From Hirsutella rhossiliensis (Eukaryota; Ascomycota; Sordariomycetes; Hypocreales; Ophiocordycipitaceae): a stretch of 64,000 nt of DNA. Both the position numbers and the translations under genes were made by a program. The notes under the pieces are model-generated. The model did not search any database. It saw only the letters and a program-made list of their open reading frames with translations, and had not been told where the DNA came from. Position 1 is the first letter of the stretch; every line of letters starts with the position of its first letter. The stretch spans positions 2,852,001 through 2,916,000 of the forward strand of contig NW_025408670.1 of assembly GCF_020360975.1 (NCBI RefSeq), in the 5' to 3' direction. Shown here piece after piece: positions 44,868-55,758 of the stretch.

Positions 44868-47800
44868 GATGGACGTAAAGCCGCGGGCTATCGCCCGTTC
44901 AACCCCAAGTGGCCAGCCAGTGTGCGGTAGATTCGGGATCGAGGCGGACGCGAGGGCCGAGAGGCAATTGGACACGACACGACCACGAGGGCCGACGAGG
45001 GCGACGAGGCACGGCGAGACCGCAGCGACAGCGGTGGCCTTGCTCTCTGTCGCGACGACGGTGGGCGGCGGCGTCACCGGGTCGACAGGTCGTCACCGTT
45101 GGGACGTGTCGTCAAGGGTCGATGGGCGTGTGCTTGTGTGTGCGAGAGAAAAAGACGGCGATGCAGCGAAGGGACAGAGAAGGGGGATGGAATTCACAAC
45201 GCTCGGCGAGGTACCTGCTTGGTAATGAAAAGAGGCCACGGCGACATGTACCCCGAGTCGTCTACGTTGCGCGAGACAGTACATGGCGACGGCGGGCAGC
45301 GGGCTAGGTGCAGAAGTACAGGGTGCAGGCGTACCTGCAAGTACGGGTACGAGTAATGCTAGGAGAGCTCGACGTTGACTGGCCCAGGTCCCGTGCGTAT
45401 CCGTACAGCAAGGGAGGGACAGTGGCCCCCTCCCCCCCCCAGCCCCAGCCATCAACGCAGATGGCTTGTACACACGTGGTTCCAAGCTGCTGTGAGTGCA
45501 CTGCGCCCTGCGCCCCCCGGCAGCGGAGCACCGTGGGATTAATTACAAGTCGAGGATACGGCACGGTACCTTGAAATTTCACGCCGAGTGGTGGGATATT
45601 CTCAAGCTGCGCTGCCTCTCCGGCTGACCCTCAGCAGTCAGAATTCGGATGCGACTAGCTCCCGGCCCATCCGACAACCAAAGAATGACCGAGCTTGGCG
45701 ATACAGCAATGGGCGAGTTGTCTGGGAGGCCCGAGTTTTCTTGTGTACCGTAGTTGTATCAAGCAGTCCCCTCTCTCTCTCGAGATATCTACTGTGCGAG
45801 TCCTCAAGTGAAGAGTCTCGGTCGATCAGCCCGCTGAGGCCTTGGATCGCCCTTGAGAAACCCATCGGTCTGAACGGAACAGACGGGCCAAGACGTGCTG
45901 ACGGAACTTTCGGTCGCGACACGGGCATTGGTCAGCCGCGTCGTCTCTCTTCGGATCCTCTGACGCCCGACCGCCTCCTGTTGGAAAGGCAAATGCACCC
46001 TTGCGCGGATCTACAACACGAACGGTTCTCTGCGTGTTGCATGCTGATACAGCCGGCAATATCTTGCCTTCCCGCTTCGAGCAATGCAGCACGGTCTTCT
46101 GGCTTGTACTCCGCCGCTGCCGGGTATGTATCTGCCCAGCCGCCCCTTGCCACAGGGCGCGTAAGAAGGCGTCTCTCGCGTCTCCGAGTGGGAGACGTAC
46201 CCAGAGGCTTAGCTCAAGCAGGCAAAGGACCTGTGGAACAAGGGGGCCGACCCTAACCCCGTCTGGGTACCTCCCGCGGCCGGTGAACCAGGGGCTGCCG
46301 CGACTTGCCCAAAGCTTTCAGGGCTGGCACGCAGACTCGAGAGACGCAAGACAGAGAGACAGAGCGCGGCATCCAAGTGCCGCCCAGGAAGTCAGCCGTG
46401 TTTTTGTTGTGGGCATTGAAGTGGCCATTTAGCTCGCCTTTTGACGCCGCGGTTCCTGAGACACGAGATGGTTACATATCAACAGCGTTGCTAGCCGCTT
46501 CGAAATACGGGCTTTTCTTCGCCGGCACTGCAGTATGTTAAGGGTTAAGGTACATGTAGTATGCACCAGGTGGCTGGCTTGTGGACAAAAGTACTGTACT
46601 CGGCAGCCTCTGCCAAAACTGGCGCTCCCTGCATGCCTAACAGTATTACTTGGTCCCTACATACTTACAGTACTACTACGTACTACCTAGTACTTAGGTA
46701 GTATGCACGTGGAGCTTCCTGACAAGTGTCTACTAGTAGTTATTGCCCTCCACTTCATGCGTGGTGTCGACATATTGTACAGCATCGGTACAGTACTACT
46801 GTACATGGACGGTAGGGATGCTGACTGGTGCCCACCGCAAGGGCCAAGGCGCAGATATCCATGAAGGGCGCCCTCCGCTGCTCTTTGTGACACCTGCCTT
46901 GCGCCTTACGGGGGGGGGGGGCCACTGACACTTAAGTTCCATGGGCTCACATCCTTTCTTACGGAGCACCGCATCTCGTTATAGACCACAGGCGATGCAG
47001 GTCTCACAAAAGCCACCTACTCCGGAATCTGAACACGAAAAGCTCGTTGGTTCCAGATGAGTCTCCATCCAATTATGGAGGTATCCAAGTATCCTGTACC
47101 AAGTGCGCATACACATGTTCAATATTTTCGGTCCAGGCAGGCTGCTGCAAGCTAGAGCTGCCGCGGCAAGCCTACTTTAGACGTCAAGCGACGACGACTT
47201 TTCTGCAGCAAATACCAATGCTGCTGTTCGCTTTGCAGTTCTGCACCCCTTGACTTGTATTTTGCTTGCAGCCTGCGCCGCACAAGCTACCCCATCAGAT
47301 CAGCGGAGCTACGTACCCCCTTTTTATCCCCCCTGAGATTGTTTCCATCTGATGAGGGAGTACCAAGTACCTGCCAGGTACGGACCAAGTCACCCCCTTC
47401 CATGATTAGGCTTCCGATTTGGCACATCAGCGAGTTTGGCAAACAGGTGGTGTTTCTGGCACTAGCACCAAGAAAAGGGTAACAAAAATGTCGATACGCC
47501 CAGCATTAGTGCTAGTGCCTCTCAACTGTTAGTGCGCATTGGTGCCCAGACTTTTTATAACTAAACTGCTACCTAGTTACGGGGTGGGTAGTTGTCTCCA
47601 CGAAGCATACAGGATCAGAAGCTTACTGGCCCCATACGAACTGGCGTCTGCGTGATTTTAAGGAGGTTAATGAAGCCTGGACTCTTCTTCAAAAACACGT
47701 CTCTCTCGGCGGGGCTCGGGCTGCCGACTCCTGGAATGCAGTTGGAAAACTCGCTGTCAAGCCAGGTGCCCATAAAACATGACGTGCAAAGAGTAATGGA

Positions 47801-48840
47801 CGCCCATCTGAGTGCGGCTCGAGGTCATATAGGTTCTGTGCAACGCGTACGTAAAAGTCTTACATACGTGATGACTCGACGAATATCGCAGCGAGTGGGA
47901 GCTCGCCCCGTTTGACGGCCCCCACGATGGCCGTGGGCTGCCTGCACGGATATGCCAGTACCAGCTAATGAGAAGCGAATCATGCACGAATCAAACGGTG
48001 GAAAATGCAGCCAACAATGCCCCCTTTCCGCCCCCGCCCACCAGTCTGCAGGATGAGTCGCGTTGGCCATGGCTGGCATGCTCTCGGCTCACGATAGGCC
48101 CCTTGCCTCCTCCGCGGCGGGAGAAAAAATTTACGAGGCACAACCTTGCCTGCGCCCTCTATAACGACTGACTGGCTGCTGCCCGTCATGGCATCGCGCA
48201 TGCGCATCCATACGTAGCTCCCCTTATCACTTCCCAGACACATGACGGGCGCCAGAGCTGTGCTGTGCTCTGGACCCAATGGGCGTTGCCACGGCGGAAG
48301 CAGTTGTCCGCTTAGGGTCAAGATTGGCGAGATTTGTCTAAGAACCAACCACATCCACAAGAGCCGCAGACATGGCTATAGTGCGGACGGGAAGCGAGAG
48401 TCATAATTGGCCATCTCCAAAGGGGCAAGAGATGTGTCGCAACCTTCGGGGCAAGTCGATCGTGACAAAACCGAGAGTAGGTTCGACAGCCGTGTACGTA
48501 GCAGGATGTCCAAAGCCAGCCACAGCTCAACTTGCCCCTCTGTCTCTTAATTGACTGCATGGAAGAGAAAGAGGCGATTAAGTAATCATGATCCATTAGG
48601 TCACGTGACAGCGCGCCTTGCCTCTAGCAGAGCCGCCGTGAAACCTCATGCAGATGCATTCGTACCTACGCGTTGACCTTGGCCTTATTCATCTCCAGCA
48701 CCAAATATCTGAGTCCACCTGCCAGACCCTGCCCTTGACATCAACCGATGCTCTATAGCAAAGACACTTGTCGGGGATGAATGTAAAATCTTCATCAACC
48801 GCCGCCAAGCCGTGCCCAGCTCCCTCCTTGGGTTGCCATT
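44868..48840. other. 4-kb gene-poor interval
   Basis: It lies between divergent starts of the flippase (minus) and the 610-residue protein (plus). Open frames such as 45588-46256 have no recognisable features and no splicing that builds one. At 46540-46830 the sequence is rich in GTAC palindromes and TACTA/TAGTA motifs. An imperfect inverted repeat lies at 46190-46206 / 46261-46275. A run of about 12 G occurs near 46910. Confidence 0.5.
46190..46275. repeat. Imperfect inverted repeat (14-bp arms, 54-nt loop)
   Basis: Left arm GGGAGACGTACCCAGA and right arm TCTGGGTACCTCCC pair with a 2-nt bulge. It could form a hairpin in DNA or RNA. No target duplication or coding content was found. Confidence 0.5.
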
Positions 48841-50728
48841 ATGCCATTCCAAAAGCCAGGCAACAAGAAAATTGACGGGGCTGGATACGGAAGCGTTCTC
48901 AACTTCTTCAAGCCCCTTGCTCAGTCCAGGCCACACACGCCTCCTCAAGCTTTACGCAGCTCCGCGACCGCAAGCACGCCGCTCTCCTCCCCCCCGCCGT
49001 CCTCGCTGCCGAGCCACACCACTACCCCGGTTCGGCCCGCTACCTCAGTAATCCCTGCTTCCGACGATGACAAGAGCGATGGAGGCTACTCTGACGACTC
49101 GCTCGAGGATCTCTCGACTCTCCTCGGGCGTCGTCAACCCCCAACCGCGCTGCCGCCTCCCCAGAGGCCACAGCACAGTCCCTACGTAACACCAAGAGCG
49201 AAGCGGACCGAGGTTCACTTCCACTCATCGCCGCTGGCCTTTATGCCCAAACACAAGTTCGATTTCAAGGCGCTGGCGAAGGATGCGCGCCTCGATGATG
49301 CGACCACGGCGAGCTCCATGAGAGCAAAGACCGCTGCCGATGAAACCGAGCACAAGGCAAAGCTGTCGAGAAACGACGCGCCTGGCGATGCCTTCATGGA
49401 CATCGTCAAGGAGAGGAGTGGGCAGGATGCTCAAAAGGTCCTCAGAGCGGTGCAGCGATCGGGGTCGGACCATTCCCAACAGCGGTATTGCTTCTTTGAC
49501 CCGGACTACAGGTGTCCGCTGAGCACAGCGGCTCCGAGGGACGCAAGAACCGGGCCGTGGCGATTGCTCACCCATGGGAACGTGAAACTCAGAGAGCAGC
49601 ACCTCGCATCGGGTGTGCTACAGACGGCGATTCGCAAGATGAACAACCTACCGGATTCGCTGCTGGAATGGATTCTCGACGAGCTGTGTATCCAAAAATC
49701 CATGCTGATGCGGTCCGAGTACTGCAGCATTGTCGCAGATTGCCCCGAGCAAATCGCTCGGCTCATCACCCCGCAGCGACTCCAGGAGCTGTTCCTTCGC
49801 TTAGGGGCGGACAAGAATCTAGAGGAAGAAGGCTTTGAGCTGTCCTTGTCCAATCTGGATCAAGAGCCTTATCGAGACCGTGACTGGACATGCCTTCAGT
49901 CGTTTCTCTGGCTTCTTGGTACGATATCGCCGCATTTGTCCGTATCGGCTGTCAAGTCTGCAACGCATACTCTGTTGCGCATGTCGATGGACTGTTTCCT
50001 GATTTGCAATCTTGACGTTTTGGTGAAATATGAAGACGCTGTTCAGTGTCTCGCTGAAGCTATTCCAAACTGCTCCTGGGATTCATTTGTGAGCCTTGCC
50101 TCTTCCAAACTAGACGCTGTCTTGCATGATGCTAATAGTGTAGTGTCTCGAACTATCTACCTCGTTGTCCGCTGGAATTAAAAACCAGAACATTCGAGCC
50201 AATGCTCTCCTTGGTCTCCCGCTCAGCAGCGCGAGAATCCACGACCTCAGACGAAGATTGGCCACTGTCTTCCTCTTCGGCGACACGGCTCTAGCCCGCC
50301 ACAATCCGGCAGACATTCTGGCCATCAAAGACTTTATCAATCTTCTCGATGGTGACGACTACACGATCAACCTGGATACCGACTTTGCGGAACTCAAGTC
50401 CCGCATCATTCTCTTCGACATAGCGATCGACGACGGATGTGTTGTCGATTTCGATGATGGCGAGAACGAGAAGCATTTCAACGACGATGTGGACAAGCTG
50501 GCCTCAAAGCTGGGCGAGATTTGGAGAAAGATTAACGATTCCGGCATGAAGCTGGCGCGCACAGAAACCAAAAGCGTGGTCGAGTGGGTTCAGCAGCGGC
50601 TTTCCCACGCGGTTCGTACACGAAGAAAGGCCAAGAAAAGTGTCTTTGACATTGGCATTCAGGGGGAGGATCCATTTGTGCTGCGGCAGCAGCAAGACTA
50701 CATGAAGAAGTTTCTGCAGCCAAAGTGA
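48841..50728 (+). CDS. Uncharacterised nuclear-type protein (610 aa)
   Basis: Exons 48841-50088 and 50144-50728 encode 610 residues; the 55-nt intron is in phase 0 with a GTGAGC donor and a GCTAAT branch. The N-terminus has GSVLNFFKPLAQ, reminiscent of a degenerate PCNA-binding motif (YxxVxxFF). A long Ser/Pro-rich disordered segment (about 35-135) follows. From about 200 on it is alpha-helical and HEAT-like in character (LPDSLLEWILDELC, TPQRLQELFLRLG, SVSAVKSATHTLLRM), ending with a basic C-terminus and FLQPK. A DNA-replication or repair role is a guess from the motif and helical build; no named family is claimed. Confidence 0.72.
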
Positions 50729-51017
50729 ACGGCAGGGGAGGAGGGCCGTACCGCGACTGACGAGGCTTCACTTTTCACGCGCATCAAGTGAGGGCGGCAA
50801 AATGCAAGGTAACGCAAGTAGCGTGCAATCAGTGCTACTGGCTTGGACGTTTGCATATGAAATCAGGTTTATGATACAGCCATGTAATTTACGAATCGTA
50901 CGCGGACTGTTTGAATGAACCGCGCATCGTGACGAACAAGTTGCCCCGGTCTGGCAAGCTCTCCAAGCGAACAGTCCCAATGCAACGCCTTTCGCGGGCT
51001 CGATTCCGACAGTAACT

Positions 51018-51886
51018 CTAATCGAAGAACTTGCGGTTCGGGTTCTTGCCAAACAGTGACTCGCGCATCGCAGGTGCTGCAGACCCCTTGAGAAGTTCCA
51101 ACCGGGCCTCGAAGGTGTTGTTGATGTCGATTTTCCCGGCTCCGCCGACGATGACGACGCCTCCCGCTCTTTTGAAGTAGTTAGAAAACGGCTGTTACCA
51201 GATAGAGGGGGGAGGCGGGGTACGCACGATCCCTCTGGCAGGGGGTTTTCCTCGTCAATCTTGCCCTCGACTTCCCTGCCAACCTCCTTCTTGTACTCCT
51301 TGGCCGCCTCGTCGGCGGCCTTCTTGACCACGTCGTAATCCTTCTTCCGTGCGCGCAGTTGCAGCTGCTGGTCGTTCATGGCGTAGTAGCCCTCGAGAAT
51401 GAGACCCTTGAGGATCTTCTGGTACTTGGCCTTATCCTTGGCACCATCAGTGAGTTGCTTCTCAGCGCTCTCGAATATACCGTCGAGGAGCTCCTGTCGA
51501 GCGCCAAGGACCTTGAGTCGCGTCTTGTTTGCTACGGTGGAGCGGGTGATTTGCTGTGACATGGTGGCCTGCTTGAACTTCTTCTCGTACTGGCTGTCGA
51601 TGGCATCCGTCTCCTGGCGGACTAGCTTGGACTTTTCGATCTCAAACTCCTCGTTGGCCTTGATCTCGATCTCGCGGGCCTTTTCCATGGCTTCCTGCTT
51701 GATGAAGGCCGTCATCTTGCGGAGCTCATTGTCGACCTGGCGCATTCGAGCAACTTTGCGTTAGCAACCTTGCCCGGTGGTGAAAGTTGTCGTGGTCAGG
51801 CGGAGATGATCGCGAAGCCATGCTCCTCGTCGGAGGTTCTTGGGGGGAGAGCGTACCTGCTGGTCGGACAGGGCGTGTTGTGACAT
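51018..51886 (-). CDS. VMA4: V-type proton ATPase subunit E
   Basis: Exons 51857-51886, 51228-51736 and 51018-51168 encode 229 residues, the usual length for Vma4. The protein is the peripheral stalk subunit E of the V1 sector, linking V1 to Vo on the vacuole. The start [10 protein letters not shown] is joined by splicing to [20 protein letters not shown], the family hallmark. A long charged coiled coil follows ([20 protein letters not shown]). The last exon supplies [22 protein letters not shown]. It is convergent with the 610-residue gene, 289 bp apart. Confidence 0.95.
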
Positions 51887-52738
51887 GATCGCGGTTTCGG
51901 AAGTGCCGAAGTTGCAGGATATGGAGGAAGGCGGGTGGCGGGCGAGCAGGTCCTGGAGGGCAGCCGGGGGGGGACCGCAGATGTGAGGAATGGGCTGTCG
52001 TTGCAGATGTCGGTGATGTTGCCACGCATAGGAGGAGCTGTGGCGGCTGGATGTCGAGAGAGCTTGTCGTTGCCTCACGGCCAAAGTGAGGGAGGGCGTT
52101 GACGGGGGGGAGGGTGCATTAGCCACAGGTCGGCAGAGGTCACCGCAAGCCACACGCCGCCTGCCCAAGAACAGAGAGATGACGTGGGATCACCTGACAT
52201 CACCTGACATCATGTGACCGCACCAGCCACACGCAGCTTGCATGAATACGCCTGGGGCAGTGCACGGGGCCTCGTTCGCTGCATAACTCACGTACCTGTG
52301 ATCTGTTGAGGTTACCCCCCCTTGGATCCGTTCCGTCAGGTGGTGCACCCCCATGTGTCTGCATCTCGCTTCTTAGAGTTTTGTCTAGACCTCTTTTCCC
52401 TCTGGGACAGGCGCGCCCCCTACTCAGCTTCAAACCACCGCTTCCTACGTTTCCGCTCTCTTCCTTTGGGTGCTGGCACCCTCGTCCTCCCTTGATCCGT
52501 CCATCCACCCAGCCTCCTCCCGACCAACCGTCGCAGAGCGGCTTTTCGTGACCAGCCAGCCATCCGCCCATAGTCACCGTCGCGCGTCCCGTCTTGACTA
52601 GCGGTGTACTGTCGCGACTCTCTTGACGGCGATCCCCAACGAGCAACCAAAGTCAAACTCGGCTCCTCATGCAGCGGCTACGCGGCGACTCGACCCCCTT
52701 CCTCGCCAAATGATCGCGCCCCTGTTGGAGGCGGCGCG
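51887..52738. promoter_or_regulatory. Divergent promoter region (VMA4 / NIPA transporter)
   Basis: 852 bp between divergent starts. A short direct repeat of the form CACCTGACAT occurs in tandem at about 52191-52212. A long pyrimidine-rich stretch precedes the NIPA start. An in-frame ATG at 52604 offers an alternative longer start for that gene. Confidence 0.4.
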
Positions 52739-54333
52739 ATGGGATCTCTGGGTGGCATCTCCCCCGGCGGGAGCATAGCTGTATGCCTAGACTCATCCGA
52801 ACGGGCCGTGTCGCTTAGACTAACAAAAGCGTGCGACAGCTGGGAATCATCGTCGGTCTCATGTCGACTAGTGTTCAGAGCCTCGGCTTGACGTTGCAGC
52901 GAAAGTCGCATATCCTCGAAGACGAAAAGGGCCCCCACGACGTCCGTCGTCCGCCCTATCGCAGACGGCGATGGCAGCTCGGCATGGCCATGTTCATCAT
53001 CGCGAATCTGCTCGGAAGCACGGTGCAGATCTCGACGCTGCCGCTGCCCGTTCTCTCGACGCTTCAAGCCGCCGGCTTGGTCTTCAACTCGATATGCGCC
53101 ACGCTCATCCTCAGCGAACCCTTTACGCGATGGTCCCTTTGCGGTACGCTCCTTGTCACGACTGGCGCCATCCTCATCGCCATCTTCGGCGCCATCCCCT
53201 CCCCTGCGCATAACTTGCATGAGCTCCTGGGGCTCATGGCTCGAAAGCCCTTTGTCGCGTGGATGATTTTGCAAGCCTTATTCGTCATCAGCATCGCCGT
53301 TGTCGTAGATGTCGTCAACAACACGACGAGTCTTTCGCACAACTCTCGGTTCCGCCTCATCCGCGGCATCATGTACGGCGTCATCAGCGGCGACCTTTCC
53401 GCCCATGCTCTCCTCTTCGCTAAATCGGCCGTCGAGCTCGTCATCAAGACAATAGGCGGTGACAACCAGTTCTCCCATTGGGCATCCTGGATGATTGTGC
53501 TGGTCCTCGTGATCTTGGCGCTGTGCCAACTCTACTACCTACACCGAGGTTTGAAGCTCGTCTCCACATCGGTCCTCTATCCTCTCGTGTTTTGCGTCTA
53601 CAACATTATCGCTATCCTGGATGGATTAATATATTTCAACCAGACCGGTCTCATCTCGCCACTGCGGGCCTGCCTCATCTCTCTCGGGACCGTCATTCTC
53701 CTGTCGGGCGTCTTGGCACTATCCTGGCGGCTCAGCGACGAGCAGCACGCCCCTGGTGTTGGTCAATCAACATTGGCTCCCGGACTGGGGCTTGTCGAAG
53801 ACACGGAAGACGAAGAAGAATCTTTGCTGGGGTCGGAGGCTGTCGTCGAGGACGACGTCACTCCGACGTACCAGACGTTCCCGCCAGCCCACGGCGAGAC
53901 CACTCCGATGACGCCCCCACGCAAGAAGAGCTTCCGCTGGGCAGAACGTGCCGAGATATGGGGCGAGTTGGCGGACCAACGAGACTCGTCTACGCCTATA
54001 GGCAGGCTGCGGTCGAGCACAGTGCCCGGCCGGTCGGAAAGCTCGCCGCTGTTGCCGACTTCACGCAGGGCGGACAGCGGCTCCGCCGAGGCAGCCGAGG
54101 CGGGACTCAGCAGCGAGTCGGCCCCTCAGAAGCTGGCCCGGCGGCGGAGGAGGAGTACCGGGTTCCCCGGCCTCGTGGCGCGGAGAAATCTTCGGGCAAG
54201 AAGCTCGTCGACGTCAGGGTCGCTACGAAACATGCTGACGCTGGGCTGGTGGACGAACCGGAGCAACCGCTCGTCCGCCGTCAGCGCCTTGCGGTCCCAG
54301 ACTCGAGATCATAACCCAGAAGGAGACGGATAA
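52739..54333 (+). CDS. NIPA-type magnesium transporter (DUF803)
   Basis: Exons 52739-52780 and 52840-54333 encode 511 residues. The intron has a GACTAAC branch site and restores the start of the first helix, GGSIALGIIVGLMSTSVQS, so the long open frame on its own lacks a proper start. About nine membrane helices follow (with LGLTLQRKSHI, LPVLSTLQAAGLVFNS, LLVTTGAILIAIFG, STSVLYPLVFCVYNI). The NIPA family are divalent-cation, mainly Mg2+, transporters of endosomal and plasma membranes. From about residue 315 a long cytosolic tail is acidic, then Ser/Arg-rich. Confidence 0.88.
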
Positions 54334-54924
54334 GCCGGAAGCGGGTGGCAGCAAGGTTATTGGTTGCGAGACCCGAGGCTGGGCATTGTATTCCCTTTTC
54401 AGGTGCTTACCAGGAGTTGGCGAGGCGAATGTGGCGTCCTAGAACAGCAGATGCGAACATACGAATGCACGCACACGCGGTGCGGTTTGGACAGTGGGCT
54501 TGTGTCATTCGCCTTGAGTATCGAGACGAATGGGAATGGCGAGGTGCTATGATCCGGGTACAACTGCATAGATCATCATTGCACGACTGACGAGACTGTA
54601 ATCGAAAGAGTGCTCACGCTCAGGAATGCAAGTTGGGACAGAAAGGTATGTATCATGAGATGTGTGATTGGGGGGTTCAGTTTGGGCCATGTTCCGAGCA
54701 TCAAAATTAAGGATGAGAGTACCCAAATGGCAGGAAACACTAGCAAGAACCACAGACCGCCCAATCTAGATACTGGAATAGAAGAGGGAATGTACAACGC
54801 TGAAGGAAATCACAATGCTGATGCTTTTCTATGCAGTCGGGGCAATCGGAATCCCCCCCCGCTCTCTCACTCCTTGGCCAGAACCTGTCTTGACGTTTGA
54901 AAAGCGGTGGCAACTGCGAGCCGT
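54334..54924. other. Convergent intergenic region
   Basis: 591 bp between the NIPA stop and the PLS1 stop. Presumably both 3' ends. No gene seen. Confidence 0.5.
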
Positions 54925-55758
54925 CTAGAAGTGGCGGAAGCCAGTCTTCTCATCGATGTGGCGGTATCGCTCGCGCTCTTTGCGGTCCTTGAGGAGGCAG
55001 GCGATGGCGAGAATGAGGATGGCGTCCATGCCTGGTTGCTGCTGTTAGCTGAGGTCCCTCTGCTGTCACTCTCTATTTCGGGTTGGCACATACCGACCAT
55101 GCCAAAGACGGCAGTGAAGATGTTGTCGATGAAGATGTTGGAGAAGTTGGAGATGGCGGTTCCGCACCCGCGGAGGAGGGCGGCGGCAGCGGGACTGGGA
55201 CAGATGGCGTCGGTGACAAAGGCCGGCGTGGTGTGGTTGAAGTAGCCACAGCAGGTAAACTGTGGCAGCATCATGTCAATATTGATCTGCGGAAAAGTGC
55301 TTGGGAGCAAAAAAAGAAGACAAAGGACAGAGGATAAGCTGATGATGTATACGTACCGACGTCTGTATGAGCTGCTGGACGGTCGGATCCTGGGCCACGT
55401 AGACGGGGAAAAAGGTTTCCTTGATCTTGAGGGTGCTGACCCAGAGGAAGACGCCGACGCAGAGGGTGAAGAGGCCGCAAAAGGCGACTGTGTAGCCGCC
55501 GGCCTTGAGAAAGCCCCTCATGGGGGACATGAGGCCGATGAGGGTGAAGACGGAGGCGGCCAGGATGAAGCTGGCGTTGACGATGCCGGCGATGAGCGGG
55601 AAACTCTGGTAGAGAAGATTACGGACGGCTTCCTGGCCGTCCTGGGGATTGTTGAAGAGCTGGCTGCGGACGACGAGGGAGAAGCCAAGCTCGAGGCAGC
55701 CGGTGATGAGGAAGACAACGTCGGCCGCCAGCGCGGCGAGGAAAACTTTGTTGGGCAT
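54925..55758 (-). CDS. PLS1: Tetraspanin Pls1
   Basis: Exons 55357-55758, 55094-55286 and 54925-55031 encode 233 residues, all in frame. Four membrane helices surround a large extracellular loop with the tetraspanin CCG motif (FTCCGYFNHTTPAFVT) and further Cys in AICPSP and RGCG. The loop is joined to helix 3 by the first intron. The cytosolic C-terminus CLLKDRKERERYRHIDEKTG is characteristic of the fungal Pls1 class. In plant pathogens Pls1 is needed for penetration-peg formation by appressoria, and it is also kept in saprophytes for ascospore germination. It is the last intact housekeeping-type gene before the gene-poor right end. Confidence 0.92.

Noticed and set aside
45588..46256. 222-codon plus-strand frame in the 4-kb interval
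   Set aside because: No conserved motif, no signal or membrane segment, and equal-quality frames overlap it on the other strand.
50768..51745. A 325-codon frame as V-ATPase subunit E
   Set aside because: The frame runs past a splice donor at 51227 into untranslated DNA. The true last exon is 51018-51168 and total length then matches Vma4.
52831..54333. NIPA transporter starting at 52831
   Set aside because: That codon is GTG and lies inside an intron. The ATG exon at 52739-52780 with a GACTAAC branch site gives the proper N-terminus.
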